Assembly (NCBI GenBank): GCA_027307295.1
Contig: DAHUXF010000191.1
Coordinates: 1-6,045, forward strand
Length of the DNA: 6,045 bases
From: Acidobacteriaceae bacterium
Lineage (GTDB): Bacteria > Acidobacteriota > Terriglobia > Terriglobales > Acidobacteriaceae
Direction: 5' to 3'
Under the pieces are notes generated by a model. That model did no database searches, had not been told where the DNA came from, and saw nothing but the letters and a program-made list of their open reading frames with translations. Positions 1-6,045 of the stretch are shown here, one piece after another (within the stretch, counting starts at the first letter, position 1; each line of letters begins with the position of its first letter). A program made the position numbers and the translations under genes.

Positions 1-1986
1 GGTAAACAAAAACTCTTTTGTCCGCAATTCGCGCACCACGTCCCGCAGTTTGGCAGCTTTTTCAAACTCAAATTTCTTGGCGGCGTCGCGCATATCGGCT
101 TCCATGCCGGCAATGTAGGCTTCCAGTTCGTCCTGGGACTTGAATTCCGGCAAGCCGTCTGCGGCCTGGGTTACGTCTACATAATCCGCCTCGGCAATTC
201 CGGCCAGGGACATGGACAGCGGGCGGATGATGGATTCCGGCGTAATGCCGTGCTCCTGATTATATGCCTGCTGTATGGCCCGGCGGCGGTCGGTCTCATC
301 TATGGCGCGCTTCATGGAATCGGTCATACGGTCGGCATAAAGGATGGCGCGGCCATTTAAATTGCGGGCGCAGCGGCCAATGGTCTGGATCAGCGATCCG
401 CTGGAGCGAAGAAAGCCTTCTTTATCGGCGTCAAGAATGGCAACCAGAGAGACCTCCGGCAGGTCCAGCCCTTCACGCAGCAGGTTGATGCCGATGAGCA
501 CGTCGTACTCGCCTTTGCGCAGGTCACGCAGGATCTTGATGCGTTCCAGCGTTTCAATCTCAGAATGCATGTAGCGGCAGCGCACGCCGACTTCGCTGTA
601 ATACTCGGCCAGATCTTCTGCCATGCGCTTGGTGAGCGTGGTCACCAGCACGCGCTCGCCTTTGCTCACGCGGTCGCGGATTTCATGCAGCAGATCGTCA
701 ATCTGTCCCTTTACCGGACGCACTTCCACCGGCGGATCAACCAGGCCGGTTGGGCGTATGATCTGCTCCACCACCACGCCTGACGATTTAGTCAGCTCAT
801 ATGGGCCGGGAGTGGCGGAAACATAAATCACCTGGTTCGTCCGCTGCTCAAATTCATCAAATTTTAATGGACGATTGTCGAGCGCCGAAGGCAAGCGGAA
901 GCCATACTGTACCAGGTTTTCCTTGCGGGAACGGTCCCCATGCCACATGCCATGCAATTGCGGGACGGTCTGGTGCGATTCGTCAATAAACATGATGAAA
1001 TCGCGCGGCACATAGTCCAACAGCGTGGGCGGCGGCTCTCCAGGCTTGCGCCCGCTGAAATGGCGCGAGTAATTTTCAATCCCATGGCAGTAACCCACGG
1101 ACTTCATCATCTCCAGATCAAAACGGGTGCGCTGGTGTATGCGCTGTGACTCCACCAGCCGGCCATCTTTTTCCAGCTCTTTTTCCCACCATGCCAGCTC
1201 TTCCAGAATGGTGCTGATGGCCTGGTTCTTAGTGGTGTTTGACATTACGTAGTGGCTCTTGGGATAAATCGGCAGGCGCGTGTACTTCTGCTTGACGGTT
1301 CCGAAGAGCGGATCGATCTGCGAGAGCGAGTCAACCTCGTCACCAAACAGCTCAATGCGGTAGGCGTTATCGTCATACGTAGGGAAGACTTCGATTACAT
1401 CGCCGCGCACGCGGAACGTGCCGCGCTTAAAGTCCACGTCATTGCGTTCATAGAGGATTTCCACCAGCTTGCTGAAAATATCCTGGCGCTTGATCTTCTG
1501 GCCCTTTTCCAGAAACAACAGCATGCCGTAATAAGCTTCCGGAGAACCCAGACCATAGATGCAGCTTACGGAAGCCACAATCACGCAGTCCCGCCGCTCG
1601 AACAGGGAGCGCGTGGCGGAAAGGCGCAGTTTGTCCAGTTCGTCATTGATGGTGGCTTCCTTTTCTATGTAGACATCCCCGGCGGGGATGTACGCTTCCG
1701 GCTGGTAATAGTCATAGTAGGAAACGAAATACTCGACCGCATTGTTAGGAAAGAATTGTTTGAACTCATGATATAGCTGGGCCGCCAGGGTCTTATTGTG
1801 GGCCAATACCAGCGCCGGACGATTGAGCTGCTCAATCACCTTGGCCATGGTGTACGTCTTGCCCGAGCCGGTCACGCCCAGCAATACCTGGTCTTTTTCA
1901 CCGGCGTATATGCCGCGCGTCAGCTCCTCGATGGCGTTGGGCTGGTCGCCTTTAGGCTTGTAATCAGAAGATAAACGGAAATCCAT
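1..1986 (-). CDS. uvrB: Excinuclease ABC subunit B (3' end truncated by window edge)
   Basis: UvrB is the damage-verifying helicase-like subunit of the UvrABC nucleotide excision repair complex. It receives damaged DNA from UvrA, opens it and recruits UvrC for incision in the cytoplasm. The minus strand reads 662 codons from ATG at 1986 to the window edge without a stop. Visible landmarks are Walker A GVTGSGKT (residues 37-44), the [12 protein letters not shown] helicase motif (about 64-75), the Tyr-rich beta-hairpin that clamps DNA ([12 protein letters not shown], about 90-101), the Walker B/DEAD-type motif DESH (335-338), helicase motifs near the middle and end including [12 protein letters not shown] and QTIGRCARN, and a C-terminal UVR motif (about 620-655) that contacts UvrC. 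Family members are about 660-690 residues, so only a few C-terminal residues are missing. The start fits the family N-terminus ([19 protein letters not shown]); the Shine-Dalgarno is weak (AAAAGAG five bases upstream). Nothing unusual in the protein itself. Confidence 0.97.
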   Translation of the reverse strand, partial: MDFRLSSDYKPKGDQPNAIEELTRGIYAGEKDQVLLGVTGSGKTYTMAKVIEQLNRPALVLAHNKTLAAQLYHEFKQFFPNNAVEYFVSYYDYYQPEAYIPAGDVYIEKEATINDELDKLRLSATRSLFERRDCVIVASVSCIYGLGSPEAYYGMLLFLEKGQKIKRQDIFSKLVEILYERNDVDFKRGTFRVRGDVIEVFPTYDDNAYRIELFGDEVDSLSQIDPLFGTVKQKYTRLPIYPKSHYVMSNTTKNQAISTILEELAWWEKELEKDGRLVESQRIHQRTRFDLEMMKSVGYCHGIENYSRHFSGRKPGEPPPTLLDYVPRDFIMFIDESHQTVPQLHGMWHGDRSRKENLVQYGFRLPSALDNRPLKFDEFEQRTNQVIYVSATPGPYELTKSSGVVVEQIIRPTGLVDPPVEVRPVKGQIDDLLHEIRDRVSKGERVLVTTLTKRMAEDLAEYYSEVGVRCRYMHSEIETLERIKILRDLRKGEYDVLIGINLLREGLDLPEVSLVAILDADKEGFLRSSGSLIQTIGRCARNLNGRAILYADRMTDSMKRAIDETDRRRAIQQAYNQEHGITPESIIRPLSMSLAGIAEADYVDVTQAADGLPEFKSQDELEAYIAGMEADMRDAAKKFEFEKAAKLRDVVRELRTKEFLFT

Positions 1987-2005
1987 AAATACTCTTTTAT
2001 AAAAA

Positions 2006-2030
2006 CCAATTTCACCACGGAGGCACGGAG
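2006..2030 (-). repeat. Interspersed intergenic repeat-like motif in the uvrB leader
   Basis: On the minus strand this reads CTCCGTGCCTCCGTGG followed by TGAAATTGG. It contains two tandem copies of CTCCGTG separated by one or two bases. I recognise CTCCGTG-type tandem motifs as frequent intergenic sequences in acidobacterial and other environmental genomes; that is memory, not a search result. It lies about 20-45 bases upstream of the uvrB start, so it would be transcribed in the leader or overlap the promoter. GGAGG (2019-2023) can also pair with CCTCC (2032-2036) around an 8-base loop. Confidence 0.45.
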
Positions 2031-2046
2031 ACCTCCACGGCGGATA

Positions 2047-2074
2047 CCTCTCAGACTGCGATTTCGACGAGAGG
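2047..2074. repeat. Inverted repeat CCTCTC-N16-GAGAGG
   Basis: CCTCTC (2047-2052) and GAGAGG (2069-2074) are perfect complements separated by 16 bases, with a further small CGA-TT-TCG pairing possible in the loop. It lies 61-88 bases upstream of uvrB and about 210 bases upstream of the hab-like gene. It has no T-tract, so it is not a standard terminator. It could be a protein-binding site, a leader hairpin, or a degenerate intergenic repeat unit; nothing here decides between these. Six matching base pairs may also arise by chance. Confidence 0.3.
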
Positions 2075-2282
2075 AAATCTCTTTAGTGTGACAGAGTTAT
2101 GAGGGGTCATGCAAACGCGGCATTTGCCGGTATTGAGCGGATCTTTGACGCAGGCAAATACGCCTACTTTCATTGCAGTAATGACGGAGATTGGGCCACA
2201 ACACCTGAATAAAAGTCATGCGAACAACAAAAATGCTCTAGACTCGCCCTGGCACACTGCAACGGAAAGTAGAGAAATCCGC

Positions 2283-2702
2283 ATGCAAGATAACAAGCGT
2301 CGATTAATGTGGCATGGAATGCTACTGTTTCTGCTGGGCCTGTTCACCGGCTTTGCCGAGAGCAAGTTCGCCAACCCCCGTATGGGACTCGCTGCCCATC
2401 TGGAAGGCGTTATGAATGGAACTTTCCTGGTTTTGCTCGGCGCCGTTTGGATGGAGGTAAGGCTCACGTCGTTACTGAAACAAATTGCCTACTGGAGTGC
2501 GCTTTACGGCGCCTATGTAAACTGGGCGGTCACCACGCTGGCGGCCGTCCTAGGTACCGCAGCTCTTTCACCTATTACCGGAGCCGGCCATAACGCACTG
2601 CCCTGGCAGGAAGGACTGGTGACGGTCCTGTTTATGAGCGTCGGGCTCGCCTGCGTTGCCTCAACTGTATTGTTTCTCTGGGGACTGAGTAAATCATCCT
2701 GA
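2283..2702 (+). CDS. Small four-helix membrane protein, hydroxylaminobenzene mutase-like
   Basis: The product is 139 residues, mostly hydrophobic, with about four membrane segments (about 11-25, 43-57, 67-92 and 110-134), so it sits in the inner membrane. The sequence pattern (MWHGMLLFLLGL at 9-20, FANPRMGLAAHLEGVMNG at 29-46, YGAYVNW at 75-81, GAGHNALPWQEG at 100-111) matches what I recall of the HabA/HabB (hydroxylamino)benzene mutase family of Pseudomonas, which rearranges hydroxylaminobenzene to 2-aminophenol. Many homologues occur in organisms with no known nitroarene pathway, so the substrate here is unknown; some database entries call relatives 'hydrogenase', which the sequence does not support. 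I chose ATG 2283 because the family-like part begins there; in-frame ATGs at 2109, 2181 and 2217 would add a hydrophilic unrelated N-terminus. No strong Shine-Dalgarno is visible. The last codons and the stop fall inside an interspersed repeat. Confidence 0.7.
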   Translation: MQDNKRRLMWHGMLLFLLGLFTGFAESKFANPRMGLAAHLEGVMNGTFLVLLGAVWMEVRLTSLLKQIAYWSALYGAYVNWAVTTLAAVLGTAALSPITGAGHNALPWQEGLVTVLFMSVGLACVASTVLFLWGLSKSS

Positions 2703-2743
2703 GCGAAGCGGAGCGTGTGCGAGGGCTAGCCCAAAGATCCTGA
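2694..2743 (+). repeat. Degenerate interspersed repeat with a 10-bp palindrome
   Basis: It begins TCATCCTGAGCGAAGC at 2694 and ends with GATCCTGAAGG near 2743, so ATCCTGA occurs twice as a direct repeat (2696-2702 and 2737-2743). Between them is the perfect palindrome GGGCTAGCCC (2723-2732). The opening words resemble a well-known family of intergenic repeats (TCATCCTGAGCG...) scattered in acidobacterial and other genomes; I recall this from general knowledge and could not search. The element starts inside the coding sequence of the hab-like gene and supplies its TGA stop. A role as a transcript-end structure for that gene is possible but there is no T-tract. Confidence 0.55.
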
Positions 2744-2918
2744 AGGTGCTGGCTAAGGCCGCGTAGAGAGTTCTTTGCAAGAATGTTTGCTGATACGACC
2801 TGATTGGGATGATTCTTGTCGGCATGCACCTTGCCGCTGGCCTCAAAAGCCTTGGCTCCGCCCTCTCACTCGTAATTTCCATTCCTCTTTGGTAAAAACA
2901 ACTTCACTAAAAAACCGC
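2744..2918. other. Gene-free spacer between the hab-like gene and the kinase
   Basis: The hab-like gene (plus) and the kinase (minus) converge on this stretch. I see no protein-coding frame with family resemblance; short minus-strand frames here have no recognisable content. A 5-bp hairpin CGGCA-N7-TGCCG lies at 2820-2836 without a U-tract. On the minus strand just past the kinase stop the transcript would read GCGGTTTTTTAG, a T-run without a clear preceding stem. No confident terminator called. Confidence 0.5.
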
Positions 2919-4409
2919 CTACACTGAAACCAGCGGCAGTCCAAAAGAAAAGACTGAGCCGTGGCCCAACTGGCTGGTGACTTCAATGCGTCCGCTGTGG
3001 GCTTCCACAATGGCTTTGACAATGGCCAGTCCCATGCCCGTCCCCTGCACGCGATAGCGCTGGCTCTGACCGCGATAAAACTTATCGAAAATCATGGAGC
3101 GCTCCAGATCGTCAATGCCGGAGCCGCGGTCGGCAACGCTGGTGATAAGGCGGTCATTCCTGACTTCGCTGCTGATGTAGATAGGCGACCCCGGAGGCGA
3201 ATATTTGGCAGCATTTTCAAACAAATGCTGCAAGACCTTCTTGATCCAGCCGGCGTCCATCATGACGAAAGGAAGATGGTCCGGTAACCGCACCTCCACC
3301 GGACGGTCGCCCAGCGCATGTTTTGATTCAGCCAGGGCCGCGTCAATGGCCTCACGCATCTGGTGGGGACGGAGATCAAGCCGGACTTCCTTTGCATCCA
3401 ACTGGGCCATCTCCACGGCCTCGCCAATCACGCGGTTGAGCCGGTCACTCTCTTCTTCAATCACGGCCAGCAGGTCTTCCTGTTGCTCGGCATCCAGTTT
3501 TGTTCCGGAACGCAGCGTGGTCACGGACGCTTTAATGGATGTCAGTGGCGTACGAAACTCATGCGTCACAGAATCCAGCAGGGCGGAACGCAAGCGCTCA
3601 CTTTCACGCGAAGCCTCCGTATGGGTAAGGCGTTCCACGGCGTTTGCCCTTTCAATGGCCGTGGCGATGAGGCTGCCTACGGCCTCCATGGTCTGGCGCG
3701 AGGGGAATTCCCCGGCCACAATGCCGAACGCTCCCACGGTCCTTATGCCCATATGCAAAGGGGCGACGGCCAGCAGGCCATTCCGGTCAAAGAACAGGTC
3801 GCCGCGGAAGGCAGCTTCTTTAAGACTCTCAGAGGAAATCGCCTGGCTGTCAGGCCCGGAGCGGTAAACCTGGTCGCGTGTGGAAAGATAAACGGCGGCT
3901 TCCCGTGCAGCAAACGTTTCCGTCACAAAGCCGGGAATGGCCTTCAGCAGCTCCACGATATTTTCCGCAACCAGCAATTGCTGGCTGAAGGTGTAAAGCC
4001 GTTCTACTTCCTGCCGTCGCTGGTGTGCTTCCAGGGTCTGGCGTCGCGCCCGCTCGGAAAGATTGCTGGCTATGACTGAAGTGATAAAAAAAGCAAAAAG
4101 CGCCACCCAGTTTTGTGTATCTGCAATGGTCAGGGTGCCTACTGGCGGTAAAAAGAAAAAATTAAAGCAGAGCGCGGATGCAAGCGACAAAGGAATGGCA
4201 TAGCGCAATCCCCACGCCGCCGCCACCGCCAGAATCACCAGGAGAAAACTCAGGGCCACCGTTGTGGGATTGACGCGCAGCAATTTCACGTATACAAAAA
4301 CGATCAGCGCTACCAGGCCGGCACAGGCCAGCCCACGGAAGATTGCTTGCACAGCGGCTCTCACGGGCTGATTGTAGCCGATTGAAAAGTTGTGTGCAGT
4401 AAGGAGCAT
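2919..4409 (-). CDS. KdpD C-terminal half as a separate gene: DUF4118-GAF-HisKA-HATPase sensor histidine kinase
   Basis: This 496-residue inner-membrane protein matches the C-terminal half of KdpD, the sensor kinase that controls the KdpFABC potassium pump. Order: a short N-terminal tail; four membrane helices (about 24-44, 50-67, 70-88, 98-116) with the DUF4118 signature NFFFLPPVGTLTI (83-95); a basic stretch after helix 4 (R120, R122, R123, R131, R132), where E. coli KdpD has a functional arginine cluster; a GAF-like region (about 140-252); HisKA with phospho-acceptor H283 (THEFRTPLTS); then HATPase with N box (FENAAKYSP, N399), G1 DRGSGI (427-432), F box FDKFYR (441-446) and G2 GTGMGLAI (456-463). 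All catalytic motifs are intact. The KdpD N-terminal sensor and USP domains are absent and are encoded by the divergent neighbour. Start: ATG 4409 is the only ATG before helix 1; TTG 4418, GTG 4364 or GTG 4352 are alternatives, and no clear Shine-Dalgarno decides. No response regulator adjoins it, so its partner is encoded elsewhere. Confidence 0.9.
   Translation of the reverse strand: MLLTAHNFSIGYNQPVRAAVQAIFRGLACAGLVALIVFVYVKLLRVNPTTVALSFLLVILAVAAAWGLRYAIPLSLASALCFNFFFLPPVGTLTIADTQNWVALFAFFITSVIASNLSERARRQTLEAHQRRQEVERLYTFSQQLLVAENIVELLKAIPGFVTETFAAREAAVYLSTRDQVYRSGPDSQAISSESLKEAAFRGDLFFDRNGLLAVAPLHMGIRTVGAFGIVAGEFPSRQTMEAVGSLIATAIERANAVERLTHTEASRESERLRSALLDSVTHEFRTPLTSIKASVTTLRSGTKLDAEQQEDLLAVIEEESDRLNRVIGEAVEMAQLDAKEVRLDLRPHQMREAIDAALAESKHALGDRPVEVRLPDHLPFVMMDAGWIKKVLQHLFENAAKYSPPGSPIYISSEVRNDRLITSVADRGSGIDDLERSMIFDKFYRGQSQRYRVQGTGMGLAIVKAIVEAHSGRIEVTSQLGHGSVFSFGLPLVSV
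4401..4406 (+). promoter_or_regulatory. Shine-Dalgarno AAGGAG for the KdpD N-half
   Basis: AAGGAG precedes ATG 4408 by only one base and GTG 4411 by four bases. One base is too short for normal initiation, so this site favours GTG 4411, or it is unusually tight for ATG 4408. It lies inside the N-terminal coding sequence of the divergent kinase (codons 2-3 from ATG 4409, read on the other strand). Confidence 0.55.
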
Positions 4410-4410
4410 G
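4407..4410. other. Shared CATG containing the two divergent start codons
   Basis: The palindrome CATG supplies ATG on the plus strand (4408-4410, KdpD N-half) and ATG on the minus strand (4409-4407, KdpD C-half kinase). If both starts are used, the genes have no 5' intergenic space at all. If the kinase uses GTG 4364 or 4352, a gap of about 43-55 bases opens; if the N-half uses GTG 4411, the start codons separate by one base. Confidence 0.55.
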
Positions 4411-5532
4411 GTGCCCAAAACACCGGAACAATGGCTGGAGCAGGCTGCCCCGGAAAAGACCGCCGGGACCTTTAAAGTTTTTCTTGGCTATGCGCCGGGG
4501 GTCGGCAAGACCTACAACATGCTGAGCGAAGCCATCCGCCGCAGCAGACGCGGCGAAGATGTGGTGATCGGCGTGGTGGAGACCCATGGACGCAAAGGCG
4601 TAGCTGAACTGATTGGCCACCTTCCCGCTGTGCCGCGCCGTGAACTGGAGTACAAAGGCACAAGATTTGAAGAGATGGATGTTGACGCCATCGTTGCGCG
4701 AAAGCCGCAGGTGGTGCTGGTGGATGAGCTGGCGCACACCAACGTGGAGGGCAGCAAGCACAAAAAACGCTATGAAGATGTGCTGGAGATGCTGGAAGCC
4801 AAAATTGACGTGCTTTCCACCATGAATATTCAGCACCTGGAAAGCATTACTCCAACGGTGCAGAGCATTACCGGCATCAAGATACGGGAAACGGTGCCAG
4901 ACTGGGTGCTGGAGCGCGCCAACGAAGTGGTGCTGGCCGACCTGACGCCGGAAGCCCTGCAAACCAGGATGCGGCGCGGCGATATCTATCCTCTGGACCG
5001 GGCGGACAAGGCGCTCACTAATTTTTTCCGCGCCGGCAATCTGCTGGCATTGCGTGAACTGGCGTTGCGGCAGGTAACGCATTCGGTGGACCGCAGCCTG
5101 GAATCCTATCTCCGGCGCAAGCGCATTGACCAGAACTGGGGCGTAAGCGAACGTGTGGCCGTTTGCATCAGTTCCAATCCGGCATCACAACAATTGATTG
5201 CGCGCGGAGCGCGCATGGCGCACGGCCTGGATGCCGAATTCATTGTGATCCATGTGGAGACCGGAAAGGCGCGAACCCCAGACCGGACACGCGCCTTGAC
5301 GGCGAACATTCAATTTGCGGAAAACCTAGGCGCCAAGGCCATCCAGCTGAAAGGAAATATTGTGGCCACCACGGTTGCAGCCTATGTGCGCGAGCACAAA
5401 ATTACCCAGGTGATTTTTGGCCGCTCCGCAGTGCATGGCTGGCGGAAATATTTGTACCTGGCAGCCATCAACCGCTTTCTGGCCAACGCGCCCATTGTGG
5501 ACGTTCACATTGTCACGCAGGAATCAAAATAA
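4408..5532 (+). CDS. KdpD N-terminal half as a separate gene: KdpD sensor domain plus USP domain
   Basis: This 374-residue soluble protein equals the cytoplasmic N-terminal half of KdpD. Residues about 20-230 are the KdpD sensor domain (PF02702 type) with Walker A GYAPGVGKT (27-35, K34) and Walker B-like VDELAHTN (105-112). Other landmarks are GVVETHGR (55-62), STMNIQHLES (137-146) and a basic linker RRKR (236-239). Residues about 247-370 are a universal-stress-protein domain (RVAVCISSNP at 249-258; FGRSAVHGWRKYLYL at 337-351). In Staphylococcus aureus the KdpD USP domain binds c-di-AMP through an SxS...FTAxY motif; here the corresponding strand reads FIVIHVE (278-284), so that motif is not evident. 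There is no membrane segment and no kinase domain; the protein ends naturally at QESK. An in-frame TAG at 4375-4377 bounds the start to TTG 4390, ATG 4408 or GTG 4411; I list ATG 4408. Stand-alone N-half KdpD proteins are known (for example in Anabaena). Here the missing half is the divergent neighbour. Confidence 0.92.
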   Translation: MVPKTPEQWLEQAAPEKTAGTFKVFLGYAPGVGKTYNMLSEAIRRSRRGEDVVIGVVETHGRKGVAELIGHLPAVPRRELEYKGTRFEEMDVDAIVARKPQVVLVDELAHTNVEGSKHKKRYEDVLEMLEAKIDVLSTMNIQHLESITPTVQSITGIKIRETVPDWVLERANEVVLADLTPEALQTRMRRGDIYPLDRADKALTNFFRAGNLLALRELALRQVTHSVDRSLESYLRRKRIDQNWGVSERVAVCISSNPASQQLIARGARMAHGLDAEFIVIHVETGKARTPDRTRALTANIQFAENLGAKAIQLKGNIVATTVAAYVREHKITQVIFGRSAVHGWRKYLYLAAINRFLANAPIVDVHIVTQESK

Positions 5533-5553
5533 CCGCACCGATTCTTTTTCTGC

Positions 5554-6045
5554 TTATTTTTCTGCGATCAGGAGCAGCGCCCCAATCCGCTTGAAGTCTT
5601 TGAGTTCCCCGGCATTTTTGAACCATTTGCCGGAATATACCTCGGGCGACGGGCTGCGGTCGGGAATCCGGAGGGCTTCCACCTTGCGGAACCCATGGCG
5701 CTCCAGCAGTGCTTTATACTCCGCTTCTGACAACGCCTGGACCGGCACCTTCAGTTCAGTCACCCAGCGCAGTGAATAATGGTTGTCTTTGTAGAGATTA
5801 ATCAGGATAAACAGCTTGCCTCCCGGAGCCATCACGCGGCGAAGCTCGTCCAGAGCCTGGCCCTGGTTGGCATAGTAATAAAACGATTCCACTGAGAGCA
5901 CTTTATTGAAGTAATTGTCCGGCGCGGGAATCTTCTCTGCTGATCCCCAAACATAGCGCACATTTTTAATTTCCGGGGCAGTCTGCTCGGCCCGCCGCAA
6001 CATTTCGTCAGCCACGTCAAGACCCACAACTTCGCCCGCGCTGAC
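5554..6045 (-). CDS. Class I SAM-dependent methyltransferase (5' end beyond the window)
   Basis: The minus frame is open from the right edge to TAA at 5554-5556, giving 163 residues of a C-terminal part. It starts in VSAGEVVGLDVADEML, where the acidic residue after the second strand normally contacts the ribose of S-adenosylmethionine. The glycine-rich motif I would lie just upstream, outside the window. It continues with GSAEKIPAPDNYFNKVLSVESFYYY (typical motif II/III region of Methyltransf_11 proteins) and ELRRVMAPGGKLFILI (post-III). The tail (VQALSEAEYKALLERHGFRKVEAL) has the usual last helix and strand. The substrate cannot be told; such proteins methylate small molecules, quinones or lipids. 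It converges on the KdpD N-half with only 21 bases between stops and no evident terminator, and nothing links it functionally to KdpD. Confidence 0.88.
   Translation of the reverse strand, partial: VSAGEVVGLDVADEMLRRAEQTAPEIKNVRYVWGSAEKIPAPDNYFNKVLSVESFYYYANQGQALDELRRVMAPGGKLFILINLYKDNHYSLRWVTELKVPVQALSEAEYKALLERHGFRKVEALRIPDRSPSPEVYSGKWFKNAGELKDFKRIGALLLIAEK

Larger units (their letters stand above)
1987..2282. other. Divergent intergenic region between uvrB and the hab-like gene
   Basis: These 296 bases lie between the divergent starts of uvrB (minus) and the small membrane-protein gene (plus), so both promoters are expected here. The uvrB-proximal part is A/T-rich (1987-2012), with TATAAA on the minus strand close to the start but no convincing -35 partner. 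It then contains a repeat-like motif (2006-2030) and a 6-bp inverted repeat (2047-2074). On the plus strand, TTGACG at 2145-2150 is followed after 17 bases by TTTCAT, at best a weak promoter. The plus frame is open upstream of 2283 back to an ATG at 2109, but that extension does not resemble the family, so I treat it as leader. No SOS (LexA) box recognised. Confidence 0.6.

Noticed and set aside
1252..1776. Plus-strand open frame of 174 codons opposite uvrB
   Set aside because: It lies wholly within uvrB on the other strand, which is unambiguous; the translation looks like an antisense shadow.
2145..2173. Promoter TTGACG-N17-TTTCAT for the hab-like gene
   Set aside because: The -10 element is poor and the site is over 100 bases from the chosen start; not strong enough to call as a feature.
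2109..2282. N-terminal extension of the hab-like protein from ATG 2109
   Set aside because: The added 58 residues are hydrophilic and unlike the family, whose N-terminus is reached a few residues after ATG 2283.
2820..2836. Hairpin CGGCA-N7-TGCCG as a terminator
   Set aside because: Five base pairs only and no T-tract on either strand.
3205..4079. Plus-strand open frames of 220 and 238 codons opposite the kinase
   Set aside because: Both overlap each other and the conserved kinase; low-complexity Ser/Arg or His/Gly content typical of shadow frames.
4162..5082. Minus-strand open frame of 306 codons opposite the KdpD N-half
   Set aside because: It is antisense to the sensor domain and runs into the kinase in a different frame; the translation is rich in His/Gln/Phe with no recognisable domain. 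It is a codon-bias shadow.
2919..5532. Split kdpD as a frameshift or assembly error
   Set aside because: The halves are on opposite strands, each with its own start and stop and intact motifs, so a frameshift cannot explain it; a misassembly breakpoint at exactly the shared CATG is possible but less likely and could be tested with reads spanning 4400-4420.

Overview
The window looks like chromosomal DNA from a free-living bacterium with moderate-to-high GC content. My best guess is an acidobacterium. That guess rests on two intergenic sequences I recognise as widespread interspersed motifs (one beginning TCATCCTGAGCGAAGC, the other CTCCGTGCCTCCGTGG) and on a separately encoded KdpD sensor half. 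It is an inference, not a demonstrated placement. No insertion sequence, CRISPR array, tRNA or rRNA was seen.

Layout from left to right: (1) uvrB on the minus strand, nearly complete, running off the left edge with only its last few residues missing. (2) An intergenic region of about 300 bases holding the uvrB leader, a repeat-like motif and an inverted repeat. (3) A small plus-strand membrane-protein gene that resembles the hydroxylaminobenzene mutase (HabA/HabB) family; its stop codon lies inside the start of an interspersed repeat. (4) About 216 bases with that repeat and no gene I can support. (5) A minus-strand sensor histidine kinase equivalent to the C-terminal half of KdpD (four membrane segments of DUF4118 type, GAF-like region, HisKA, HATPase). 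(6) A plus-strand gene equivalent to the N-terminal half of KdpD (KdpD sensor domain with Walker motifs, then a universal-stress-protein domain). (7) A minus-strand SAM-dependent methyltransferase that runs off the right edge and converges on the KdpD N-half.

The notable feature is the KdpD pair. The two halves of what is normally one protein of about 900 residues are separate genes on opposite strands, head to head. Their best ATG starts share one palindromic CATG at 4407-4410. The two products add up to 870 residues and are cut exactly at the USP/DUF4118 boundary. All catalytic motifs are intact in both halves, so this looks like a working two-piece sensor rather than a decayed gene. A single inversion of one half of an ancestral kdpD would produce this arrangement. 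Each gene's promoter would then have to lie inside the other's coding sequence. No kdpFABC, kdpE or other response regulator lies in the window, so the output partner is encoded elsewhere.
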